A stretch of DNA of 8,894 nt from Nitrososphaerota archaeon (GCA_021160205.1 JAGHCZ010000054.1:1-8894); one strand, 5' to 3'. Counted from the first letter of the stretch, positions 1 to 6,541 are shown. Notes: a model not told the origin generated them from the sequence alone. A program made the numbers and translations.

Positions 1-1
1 T

Positions 2-514
2 CCGTGGGTAAACGATAGAGAGGAAGCCGAGAGAGTCGTAAGCGCCGCCTCTTATCCTCCCAGGGGCATCAGAGGCGTTGGGCCTAGAAGATGCACGAGA
101 TTTGGGGAAATAGGCTTCTTGGATTATTATAAGACGTTTGAGGAAAACGAGCGAGTGATAGCTGTTCAAGTCGAGACTAAACAGGCCCTCGACAATTTAG
201 AAGAAATCCTATCAGTTCCCGGGATCGACGTCGCCTACATCGGTCCAAACGATTTAACTACAAACCTCGGAATACCCATTCAATATGGCCATCCAAAATT
301 CGTTGAAGCCGTGAAGAAGGTGATCAAGACCTGCGAAATATGCGATGTAGCGCCCGGGATCCACACTTTTAGCGTAGATATGGCTAAGAAAGCCGTCGAA
401 AGCGGATTCCGGTTCATAGCGATAATGTCCGACTTAAGCATGATGAAAAACGCATTTAGGAGAGTTTTAGCAGAGCTCGGAAGAGGCGAACTGGAGGATA
501 AAGTTAGTTATTAA
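2..514 (+). CDS. HpcH/HpaI-family aldolase, C-terminal part (5' end outside window)
   Basis: The reading frame is open from base 2 to the TAA at 512-514, giving 170 visible residues; the start lies upstream of the window. The family (HpcH/HpaI, 2-dehydro-3-deoxyglucarate aldolase-like) makes metal-dependent class II aldolases that cleave or form 2-oxo acids with pyruvate or related enolates, as (beta/alpha)8 barrels. Visible signatures are YPPRGIRGVGPRR (encoded near bases 56-94), the VQVET strand whose Glu (codon 173-175) matches the family's metal-ligand Glu, and GPNDLTTNLG whose Asp (codon 251-253) matches the metal-ligand Asp. About 80-90 N-terminal residues are probably missing. The physiological substrate cannot be read from the sequence: hydroxyphenylacetate breakdown is unlikely to be the role in a thermophilic archaeon, and a sugar-acid or malyl-type substrate is equally possible. 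Family assignment is secure; substrate is not. Confidence 0.88.
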   Translation, partial: PWVNDREEAERVVSAASYPPRGIRGVGPRRCTRFGEIGFLDYYKTFEENERVIAVQVETKQALDNLEEILSVPGIDVAYIGPNDLTTNLGIPIQYGHPKFVEAVKKVIKTCEICDVAPGIHTFSVDMAKKAVESGFRFIAIMSDLSMMKNAFRRVLAELGRGELEDKVSY

Positions 515-622
515 AAATTATCGATAAAAATTGTTCATAAAATCTTTTCAAGCCCCTAAAGCGCGCGTCAAAACGGTCGCTGAGCTGGCGAGGCCGCGGC
601 TGCGCGTAATGCTGGTGAATAA

Positions 623-631
623 CTTTTAAAG
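623..631 (+). promoter_or_regulatory. Putative archaeal TATA box of the polyamine gene pair
   Basis: CTTTTAAAG lies about 50 bases before the decarboxylase start. With the usual 25-27 base distance to the transcription start, transcription would begin near 653, leaving a short leader that still includes the strong GGAGGTGA site at 661-668. A second AT-rich match at 642-649 (TTAAATAT) would place the start near 672, after the ribosome site, so it is less likely. Inferred from sequence only. Confidence 0.45.
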
Positions 632-660
632 TAGCGATTCCTTAAATATCCCGGCTCTTC

Positions 661-668
661 GGAGGTGA
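661..668 (+). promoter_or_regulatory. Strong Shine-Dalgarno site deciding a TTG start
   Basis: GGAGGTGA sits 8 bases before the TTG at 677 and is a near-perfect match to the 16S rRNA tail. It supports TTG 677 as the start rather than the in-frame ATG at 686, for which the spacing would be 17 bases. Confidence 0.75.
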
Positions 669-676
669 GAGTCTGA

Positions 677-1063
677 TTGGCGAAGATGAAAGTGTTGGGG
701 CGGCATATAATAGCGGAATTACATGGATGCGACCCCGGCCTCCTGACAGACCTAGAGCAGACTATCGAAATCCTCCGGGAAGCCGTTAGAGTTTCCGGCG
801 CCAGTTATCTGGGAGAGTTCTATAGAGTTTTTGAGCCTTGGGGGGGCTTAACGGCTATCGTTGCCTTAGCCGAATCTCACATATCCATTCACACATGGCC
901 TGAATATCGATATGCCGCACTTGACATCTTCACCTGCGGCGAAACTGCTGATCCTTGGAAAGCCTACGAATACGTCGTGGAAGCATATAAGCCTGAGAAA
1001 GTAAATGTAACCGAGGTTAAGCGAGGTTTAGTGAGGACCGAGGAACTTCAGGAAGTGAGGTAG
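677..1063 (+). CDS. speD: Pyruvoyl-dependent S-adenosylmethionine decarboxylase-family proenzyme (possibly arginine decarboxylase)
   Basis: This 128-residue protein belongs to the short prokaryotic AdoMet decarboxylase class, which cleaves itself and turns a serine into the pyruvoyl cofactor, yielding decarboxylated AdoMet, the aminopropyl donor for polyamines. The self-cleavage motif is AESHISIHTWPEY, with the predicted break between Glu66 and Ser67. His72 and Cys87 (in DIFTCG) match the processing and proton-donor residues of the Thermotoga enzyme (His68, Cys83). Unlike that enzyme, the stretch before the cleavage site reads FEPWGGLTA, one residue longer than FLPYGVSG, and Thr59 stands where Ser55 is expected. 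Start TTG 677 is set by the GGAGGTGA site. Three bases separate it from the aminopropyltransferase, so the two are almost certainly co-transcribed. Crenarchaea also have an arginine decarboxylase derived from this family, so the substrate could be arginine; the neighbour favours AdoMet. Confidence 0.9.
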   Translation: MAKMKVLGRHIIAELHGCDPGLLTDLEQTIEILREAVRVSGASYLGEFYRVFEPWGGLTAIVALAESHISIHTWPEYRYAALDIFTCGETADPWKAYEYVVEAYKPEKVNVTEVKRGLVRTEELQEVR

Positions 1064-1066
1064 GAA

Positions 1067-1987
1067 ATGTATGTCCGCATCTCAGCGACGAAGTATATAC
1101 TGGAATGGATCACCGAAAGCCTCGCATCCCTTTATGGAATCGAGGAGATCATCTACTCCGGCGAAACGAAGTATCAAAAAGTCGACATAGTTAAGACTTG
1201 CGACTTCGGCACGGTCCTCTTATTGGATGGGCTTCTCCAATCCGCAGAAATAGACGAGTACATTTACCACGAATGCTTAGTTCATCCAGCGATGATAGCG
1301 CACCCCGATCCTAAGAGGGTCTTGATAATCGGCGGAGGTGAGGGAGCGACTGCCAGAGAAGCTGAAAGATATAGAGGAGTTGAAGAAGTGCACATGGTTG
1401 ATTTGGATGGAGAGCTCATCGAGATTGTGAAGAAGTACCTCCCCTGGTCCAAAGAAGGGTTTAAAGATCCGAGACTCAAGCTGTTCATCTCCGAAGGGAG
1501 AAGCTTTCTCTCCGAGCAGCCTGATGAATTTTATGACGTAATCATAATGGATGTAACGGATCCGGCGGAAGACAGCTTGGCCATCAAGCTTTACACCAAG
1601 GAATTCTATGCCTTAGCGCGTCAAAAGCTTCGGAAAGACGGCGTGCTCGTAACCCACGCCGCGCCCTTGCTACATAAAACTAAGCTCGCCCTCTCCGTTT
1701 TCAAAACCATTAGCTCGGTTTTCCCGCGATCATGTCTCTACGCTGTCTACGTGAAATCGCTTGAGGCTATGTGGAGCTTCATAGTGGGATCTAAAGCCGC
1801 GCTTCCATCAGATCTTTCTGAAGAAGATGTGGAGGAGAGGATTAAGAATAGAGGCGTTTCAGGTCTGAAATTCTATTCCGGAAAGGTTCACGACGCCCTC
1901 TTTGAGCTCACTCAAACTTATCTTAGAAATTTTCCAGCCGAAGCCGAGATATTCACAGACGAGAAAACCCCTAAAATCTCCAAGTAA
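1067..1987 (+). CDS. speE: Polyamine aminopropyltransferase (spermidine/thermospermine synthase family)
   Basis: This 306-residue enzyme transfers the aminopropyl group from decarboxylated AdoMet to a polyamine acceptor in the cytoplasm. An N-terminal beta domain (about 1-60) ends in LDGLLQSAEIDEYIYHE, the acceptor-site segment. The Rossmann core carries IIGGGEGATAREA (87-99), the nucleoside-binding VDLD (111-114), and MDVTDP (161-166), whose Asp162 and Asp165 fit the catalytic gate loop. The nucleotide-loop reads GGGEG rather than GGGDG, and the stretch YLPWSKEGFKDPR resembles the thermospermine/ACL5-type and archaeal broad-specificity enzymes more than E. coli spermidine synthase. Acceptor could be putrescine, agmatine, aminopropylagmatine or a longer amine. 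A GAGGT at 1057-1061, overlapping the end of the upstream gene, gives a well-spaced ribosome site at ATG 1067 and suggests translational coupling. Confidence 0.93.
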   Translation: MYVRISATKYILEWITESLASLYGIEEIIYSGETKYQKVDIVKTCDFGTVLLLDGLLQSAEIDEYIYHECLVHPAMIAHPDPKRVLIIGGGEGATAREAERYRGVEEVHMVDLDGELIEIVKKYLPWSKEGFKDPRLKLFISEGRSFLSEQPDEFYDVIIMDVTDPAEDSLAIKLYTKEFYALARQKLRKDGVLVTHAAPLLHKTKLALSVFKTISSVFPRSCLYAVYVKSLEAMWSFIVGSKAALPSDLSEEDVEERIKNRGVSGLKFYSGKVHDALFELTQTYLRNFPAEAEIFTDEKTPKISK

Positions 1988-2012
1988 TTCGCCGCTTAAA
2001 GGGGAAAACCTC

Positions 2013-2033
2013 TAATTTTCCTTCTTTCCCTTC
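2013..2033 (+). terminator. Possible pyrimidine-tract terminator after the polyamine pair
   Basis: A TC-rich run with TTTTCC, TTCTTT and CCCTT follows the aminopropyltransferase stop by about 25 bases. Archaeal transcription often ends at U-rich tracts without a hairpin. The tract is interrupted by C residues, so it may be weak and allow read-through into the next gene, which starts only 62 bases after the stop. Confidence 0.3.
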
Positions 2034-2049
2034 AATTAAGGAGAACGGG

Positions 2050-2454
2050 ATGCCCATTCACGGCCTTGAATGGCTTTTCATAACCATTATAGTCGTAGTC
2101 CTAGTCTTATGGGATCCTCAGAAAATACCGCAGATAGCCAGGGCGCTGGCCGAGGCCAAGAGAGAATACGAGAAAGCCACATCAACTATGCAGGAACTCG
2201 CTCAGCTCTATGAAGGCGAGCTTGAGGACACAGAGGAAAGCGATGAAAAACTCCTTGAAGTAGCGAAAAACTTGGGAATAGAAACCTATGGAAAAACAAA
2301 AGATGAGATAAAGGAAGAGATCTTGAAAAGAGCTCAAGAGAAAACAGAGGCCGAATCTGAGGGACGGGAAACCCAGGAGCAAAAGAGAGAAGAAGGGCCA
2401 GGAGAAGCCGGGACCGAGCGGGAAGGACCGGATTTGCCATATATCGGAAGCTAA
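2050..2454 (+). CDS. tatA: TatA-like twin-arginine translocase component with SAP-like tail motif
   Basis: This 134-residue protein has the TatA layout: a short N-terminal membrane helix (about 8-20, LFITIIVVVLVL), a hinge, and an amphipathic helix (about 24-42, IPQIARALAEAKREYEKA) that lies along the membrane. TatA oligomerises with TatC to export folded proteins carrying twin-arginine signals. The usual FG hinge followed by PxKxP is WDPQKIP here, so the conserved hinge glycine is replaced. The rest is a long charged tail. Residues 65-95 contain LLEVAKNLGIETYGKTKDEI, which looks like a small SAP/helix-extension-helix motif; residues 96-130 are Glu/Arg/Gly-rich and probably disordered. The start ATG 2050 has GGAGA five bases upstream. 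No TatC is in the window, so its partner is elsewhere. A TatB-like role or an unrelated single-pass anchor cannot be excluded. Confidence 0.78.
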   Translation: MPIHGLEWLFITIIVVVLVLWDPQKIPQIARALAEAKREYEKATSTMQELAQLYEGELEDTEESDEKLLEVAKNLGIETYGKTKDEIKEEILKRAQEKTEAESEGRETQEQKREEGPGEAGTEREGPDLPYIGS

Positions 2455-2499
2455 GGGCGTAGCTCGTCGATAAAATGCGGAAGATATATCGGCTCCGCT

Positions 2500-2522
2500 G
2501 TCGAGTTATTTCGACTTTCTTT
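2500..2522 (+). terminator. Small hairpin with T-rich flank after the TatA-like gene
   Basis: GTCGA at 2500-2504 and TCGAC at 2511-2515 form a perfect 5-bp stem with a 6-base loop, followed by TTTCTTT. It lies about 45 bases after the TatA-like stop. CCGC at 2495-2498 and GCGG at 2523-2526 could extend the fold. Hairpins are not required for archaeal termination, so this is a modest candidate. Confidence 0.35.
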
Positions 2523-2538
2523 GCGGCAGATTATTATG

Positions 2539-2547
2539 TTTAAATAA
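2539..2547 (+). promoter_or_regulatory. Putative TATA box of the ribophorin-like gene
   Basis: TTTAAATAA lies about 38 bases before the TTG start at 2581. The usual archaeal spacing would put the transcription start near 2570, giving a leader of only about 10 bases. This agrees with the absence of a recognisable ribosome-binding site before the gene and suggests near-leaderless translation. Confidence 0.5.
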
Positions 2548-2580
2548 TGAGTGTTACGGGCTTAACTTCGGCGAAAGATT

Positions 2581-4188
2581 TTGAGCAAAACCGGAATCCT
2601 CCTCTCGATCGCCGTGATCGCGATGCTCTTATTCGCAAACTTGCCGGCCGCCTCAGCCGAACTGCACCCGAAGAGAACAATCGAGGTAACTAGTTATGGA
2701 CTAGTTTACGTATACGACGAAGTCCCGAGCGCTGGAAAGGTTACGGCGATAAAATTTCCAAAAGAACTCGTGAAAAACTTGGTGAATTACGCTTCTCCAG
2801 AAGATCCTAACCCCGAATTAAAGGTCAACGATAAAACTTTCTCGATCGTGGTGGATTCTAAGCCGGGCCAAGTCATTCACTTGACCACGATCTTCCGCAA
2901 CGCAATTCTTTGGAATCCGCTGGAGACGAAGTTTCAGCTCAAAATCCCGATGAACCCCATAATGGAGCTAAAGGAGAAGGTTTCCTTCACGGTCACCGTT
3001 AAGCTGCCTAAAGACGCGGAGATATCGAAGTCGGAGCCGGATTTTCTCGAGCAGGTTAATGGAAGCATTTTATCAGGAGTCGCTGAAAACTTAGACTTAT
3101 CTAATGAGAACGTGAAATATGTGTCAATAACCTTCTCCAGCAATTCTCTAGTCGTTCTTGACATAGTTTCCTCCGAAATGGAGGTAAAGCCTCTCGAACA
3201 TGAAATAGGGTTAACTCTCAAGCTCAGGCACTTAGGAGGAAGAACGGTAAATCAGCTTTTCTTAAAGCTTCCGGTGGGAAGTAAAATCATAGAAACTAGG
3301 GACTTGATCGGCAGGATACCCAACAAGTATTCGGAGGAGGGAGTGCTTAGAATAAGTCTTCGCCAATCTTTAGGATTCAGCCGGCAAGATAGCGTAACGG
3401 TAGTCTTCAAAGTTCCTGAAAATTCCTCTCTAATTGCTCTTAACGAGGGAGAAGGAGTGATCACCCCGATCTTGCCGATGAATACGACGGCGTGGATATA
3501 CGACGTCAAAGTGATCTTGAAAGACTTGGACTTGGAATCGTGGAATCCGGAGCCCGAGGAACTGCGCAGAGAGTATCCGAACAAAATAATTTTGTTATAC
3601 AGATTTAGCCACGTAGATCCCTTGAACGTGAAAAATTTCATCATCAAGCTGCGGTACAAGCCCCTCTTCAACGCGTTCACGTTGATGCCGTACTTTCTGA
3701 TAATCGCTATCGTTGGAATAATTGGATCCATCACAGCGCTTTATGTAAGAAAAACCGGGAAAAAAGCCGCGACCAAGGAAAGGCCGGCCTCGATGCTCTT
3801 AGATAAAGTACAAGTTTTGGCATCTATTTACCAGGAATTAACCGATCTAATCCGCAGCGAAAAAATTTTCGATAAAAGTCGCGCTAGGAAAACCCTTCTA
3901 GAAATTAGGTACGAGGCGAGAAGAGAAGTGGAGAAAGTGAGGAAACTCGGAGCTGAGGCCCGCGGAATAGAGCCTAAAATTTCAAGGGAGCTAGATGAAT
4001 TCGATAAAGCGGTTCAGCTATTTGGAAAAACCGTCGAAAAAGCTTGGAATGTGGCTTATCCATATTTATCAGGAAAGCTTACGAGAAAGAAGTTTACTGA
4101 GAGGATCGATAAATATTACGAAGATCTCAAGGGCGCATATGACGACTTGGTCAGGAAAATGGAAGACATCGAGAAAAAGCTACGATAA
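2581..4188 (+). CDS. Single-pass membrane protein, ribophorin I (OST1)-like candidate
   Basis: This 535-residue protein has a signal peptide (hydrophobic 6-20, cleavage likely after Ala26 in PAASA-E), a beta-rich outer region of about 340 residues, one membrane helix (about 366-388, between NAFTLMP and YVRKTGKK) and a 147-residue charged, helical cytoplasmic tail. Three sequons lie outside (NGS 160, NSS 281, NTT 301). Ribophorin I, a subunit of eukaryotic oligosaccharyltransferase, has the same order and a cytosolic tail of similar size. From memory, local likenesses include the KRTIEVTS start (KRTVDLSS in the human protein), DLIGRIP before a hydrophobic strand (DEIGNVS), the YVR just after the helix, and GKLTRKKF near the C-terminus (GKLKKDTY). 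A role in N-glycosylation is an inference; a surface adhesin or other envelope protein is the alternative. The only in-frame start is TTG 2581 (or ATT just before it), because a stop lies at 2563-2565. Confidence 0.5.
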   Translation: MSKTGILLSIAVIAMLLFANLPAASAELHPKRTIEVTSYGLVYVYDEVPSAGKVTAIKFPKELVKNLVNYASPEDPNPELKVNDKTFSIVVDSKPGQVIHLTTIFRNAILWNPLETKFQLKIPMNPIMELKEKVSFTVTVKLPKDAEISKSEPDFLEQVNGSILSGVAENLDLSNENVKYVSITFSSNSLVVLDIVSSEMEVKPLEHEIGLTLKLRHLGGRTVNQLFLKLPVGSKIIETRDLIGRIPNKYSEEGVLRISLRQSLGFSRQDSVTVVFKVPENSSLIALNEGEGVITPILPMNTTAWIYDVKVILKDLDLESWNPEPEELRREYPNKIILLYRFSHVDPLNVKNFIIKLRYKPLFNAFTLMPYFLIIAIVGIIGSITALYVRKTGKKAATKERPASMLLDKVQVLASIYQELTDLIRSEKIFDKSRARKTLLEIRYEARREVEKVRKLGAEARGIEPKISRELDEFDKAVQLFGKTVEKAWNVAYPYLSGKLTRKKFTERIDKYYEDLKGAYDDLVRKMEDIEKKLR

Positions 4189-5241
4189 GTTACCTAGTTC
4201 CCTTAACACTACCTTCATGGGATCTTCCATAAGCTTCCACAAGTCCTCCGCCCTTCTTTTCCACTCCTTCTTAACCTCATCTACGTTTGTCAGAATCCTC
4301 AAAGATAGATCAGCAAGCTCCCGCGGATCTTCGCAGCGAACTATTAACATTCTCCTTCTTAGAAAATCTAAGACCGTGGGTAGTTTATGCGGATATATTG
4401 AGATCGATGGTATTCCAAGTAACGCGGCTTCCTGCGTCATCGTTCCACCTCCACCTATGAAGAAAGCTGAGTAAAATATTATCGAAGGACCTGGAAGAAG
4501 TTCATCTATTATCGTTACGTTTTCTTTCCTTAGAGATTTTCTCATGAGTTTTGACTGCTCCGGATATCTGCAAGAAACGACGAGTCTCATGTTCCCGATT
4601 TTCTCGGCGAGAAAATTGATTACCTCGATGAAGCTTTCATCACTTGCCTTGAGATATGATGCTTGAGTTTCCGGCATCCTCAGGAAGACGTATTTTCCCT
4701 CCTCGAGCCCCAGCTTCCGGAGAACCCTCTTATCCAGATCGAGTCGCCTTAGCCAGAAGCATGGATCAAGCGACTTATACCTCACTATAGATTCTTCTCT
4801 TGCTCCTGCCTCGATCCATTCTTCACGCGGTATCACCCACGGAGTTAGAATCTTCTCGGAAAGAGGCGCGCTCAGCCTGTTTATCGGGGAATGCGGCGTA
4901 TCGGAGATTATGAGATGTGGAATTCCCAGACCATAGCATATTCTCGCCGCTTCGGGGGATCCGCTTGAGAGACATACATCCGGATCGATTTCGAGGACGT
5001 AATCTAAGAGGGCGCTCATCCGCTCGATGCTCGCCTTGAGCTTGCTTTCTAGGCTCCTTCCACCCCATCTTCCGATTTTAGCAATCTTCCAATTTCCGAA
5101 CGCTCCATCAATTAGATCATCTAGTTGGACGTATTTCCGAGAAGTTAGAAAGACTTTGTGGCTGAATTTTTTAACTTCATCGGCGACGCTCGTGAAGAGA
5201 AATAGCTGCTTCGGGGATAAAATGTCAAACCAAATCTTCAT
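4180..5241 (-). CDS. DUF354 (COG1817) glycosyltransferase-like protein
   Basis: This 353-residue protein matches the DUF354 family, predicted GT-B-fold enzymes related to UDP-GlcNAc 2-epimerase and glycosyltransferases; no reaction is well established. Signatures from the chosen Met are MKIWFDILSPKQ at 1-12, GRWGGRSLESKLKASIER near 57-74, SGSPEAARICYGLGIPHL near 93-110, TPWVIPREEW near 133-142 and the nucleotide-sugar-type loop GGGGTMTQEAALLGIPS at 263-279. The frame extends upstream to an ATG at 5286, but family homology begins at ATG 5241. A GGAG at 5252-5249 is correctly spaced for that start and lies inside the end of NurA, whose stop is 4 bases away, so the two are coupled. The 3' end overlaps the convergent membrane-protein gene by 9 bases. 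It may make an envelope glycan or glycolipid; substrate unknown. Confidence 0.85.
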   Translation of the reverse strand: MKIWFDILSPKQLFLFTSVADEVKKFSHKVFLTSRKYVQLDDLIDGAFGNWKIAKIGRWGGRSLESKLKASIERMSALLDYVLEIDPDVCLSSGSPEAARICYGLGIPHLIISDTPHSPINRLSAPLSEKILTPWVIPREEWIEAGAREESIVRYKSLDPCFWLRRLDLDKRVLRKLGLEEGKYVFLRMPETQASYLKASDESFIEVINFLAEKIGNMRLVVSCRYPEQSKLMRKSLRKENVTIIDELLPGPSIIFYSAFFIGGGGTMTQEAALLGIPSISIYPHKLPTVLDFLRRRMLIVRCEDPRELADLSLRILTNVDEVKKEWKRRAEDLWKLMEDPMKVVLRELGNLS

Positions 5242-5245
5242 GGCT

Positions 5246-6529
5246 CTACTCCAGCTTCTGAGGGTTAATGGACTCGAATTCTCCATATGTGTGATCCGCG
5301 TTCAGCTCCGGATTTAAGAAGAGCCTTGACTCTATTTCGTCAGCGAACTCGATCGCGAGCCTTCTATCGACAGATATGTTTTCATCGATTAAATCTAGAG
5401 GGAAGGGCAGCCCGGTAGCGGGATTAATGCAGCTCTTCAGATAAGAGAGAACGAAGTTGAGGTCTAAGCCGCTTCCAAGCTCTATGCACGCTGGGGGCGC
5501 GTGAGGAGATAGCTTCACGTAAAACCGCCTGGTGCTTATCACTTCGTTGAAGACTTCATCTTTTTCTTCTCCGCTTGCGTTCTTCCGGCAGAGATCGGTA
5601 ATTATCTGCAGTCTGAGCTTATTGTCAACATGCTCTAACGCTTTATTCAGCTTCTCAGAGTCGGAGACCTTTTCCAGCTTTTTCTTTATTTCATTAAACC
5701 AGCCCTTTAGACCGCTATAGTGCAGATAACTCCGCTCGTTTCCCAAGAGATCTATGTAGTCGAAGTATTCTCCGACTTTCATCAAAGATCGGAGAATCAC
5801 TCGATCGTTCTTGTTTAGAACGTCTTGGATTGACCACCTCCTAGAAAGAAGCCAACCATCGATGGCGGCGGTTCTAATCCTCTTGATTACTCCGATGGCT
5901 TTTCCGGATCTTCTTAATTTCCTGCTCTTATCGTAGACCTCCTTTATCAAGTCCCATCCCGACTTCACTCCACTTTCTCTACCGCCTATCCCCTCTATTC
6001 CTAGATCGCTTAATTTCTTCTCTTTTATCTCGCTGCATCGGGCTCTGAAGCCGTAAAAAGATCCATCTATAAGCATCAAATCGACCCCGTATTTCTTCAT
6101 GCATTTTAACGCGAGCTCTCTCTCCAAGAGCGTGCAGAGGAGGCTTAAGATCTTCTTCGTGTGAAGTGAGCTTCCGGTCTGGGGGGCCATTATATATCCG
6201 GCTTCCATGGATTCCTCGTCTTCATCCGATATTATCGCGTCTCCATCGAAAACCATGTAGCTCGCGGTGTAAACTCCTATCCTGAAGCCCATTCTCTCGC
6301 TTAGACGTGGAGAAATTGAGCCGTCGACAACTCCGACTCGGATATCCTTCAAGTCCTTAGAAGGCACTTTTCTAAATTTCATGAATTTCTTAAGATCTCT
6401 CAGCCTCATCTCCTCGAGTCTCAAGATTTTAGAAAGCCTTGAGGCAGCTTCCTCGGCCAGCTCGAAAAAAGATTCTTGAAGCCTCGTGGGGAGCTTTGAG
6501 AAGGCGCTTTCCTCGGCAGGTTCTTCCAC
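5246..6529 (-). CDS. nurA: NurA-family 5'-3' nuclease
   Basis: This 427-residue protein belongs to the NurA domain family. NurA is an RNase H-like nuclease that, with the HerA hexameric translocase and Mre11-Rad50, resects double-strand DNA ends in archaea. Acidic core motifs are GVVDGS (Asp69) and LMLIDGS (Asp155); LLERELALK (Glu136) may supply another ligand. Further family features are GVIKRIRT (213-220) and the C-terminal NPATGLPFPLDLIDE (369-383). An N-terminal helical segment (about 15-50) corresponds to the region preceding the nuclease core. The start is GTG 6529, with AGGTGA six bases upstream at 6541-6536; a weak A-box-like CTTTATCA lies at 6572-6565. Notably herA, mre11 and rad50 are not beside it. 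It is 50 bases after the acyl-CoA synthetase fusion gene and 4 bases before the DUF354 gene. Confidence 0.87.
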   Translation of the reverse strand: MEEPAEESAFSKLPTRLQESFFELAEEAASRLSKILRLEEMRLRDLKKFMKFRKVPSKDLKDIRVGVVDGSISPRLSERMGFRIGVYTASYMVFDGDAIISDEDEESMEAGYIMAPQTGSSLHTKKILSLLCTLLERELALKCMKKYGVDLMLIDGSFYGFRARCSEIKEKKLSDLGIEGIGGRESGVKSGWDLIKEVYDKSRKLRRSGKAIGVIKRIRTAAIDGWLLSRRWSIQDVLNKNDRVILRSLMKVGEYFDYIDLLGNERSYLHYSGLKGWFNEIKKKLEKVSDSEKLNKALEHVDNKLRLQIITDLCRKNASGEEKDEVFNEVISTRRFYVKLSPHAPPACIELGSGLDLNFVLSYLKSCINPATGLPFPLDLIDENISVDRRLAIEFADEIESRLFLNPELNADHTYGEFESINPQKLE

Positions 6530-6535
6530 TAGATT

Positions 6536-6541
6536 TCACCT
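6536..6541 (-). promoter_or_regulatory. Shine-Dalgarno site deciding a GTG start of nurA
   Basis: Read on the minus strand, AGGTGA stands 6 bases before GTG 6529. No other start with a comparable site is seen nearby, so it supports GTG as the nurA start. Confidence 0.65.

Noticed and set aside
642..649. TTAAATAT as the polyamine operon TATA box
   Set aside because: It would place the transcription start after the strong ribosome-binding site at 661-668; the CTTTTAAAG at 623-631 fits better.
2440..2492. ATATATCGG occurring twice (near 2440 and 2483) as a regulatory repeat
   Set aside because: Only nine bases, one copy lies inside the TatA-like coding end, and there is no symmetry; chance is sufficient.
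3252..3734. Minus-strand open frame of about 160 codons inside the ribophorin-like gene
   Set aside because: It lies fully within a convincing gene, has no recognisable motif or ribosome site, and reads as the antisense of its beta-rich region.
3995..4474. Plus-strand open frame of about 160 codons spanning the convergent junction
   Set aside because: It overlaps the ends of two supported genes in other frames, and its composition (Ser/Lys/Arg-rich, no domain) is that of a chance frame.
5242..5286. Upstream ATG at 5286 as start of the DUF354 gene
   Set aside because: It would overlap nurA by 41 bases and add 15 residues without family similarity; ATG 5241 has a well-spaced GGAG and marks where homology begins.
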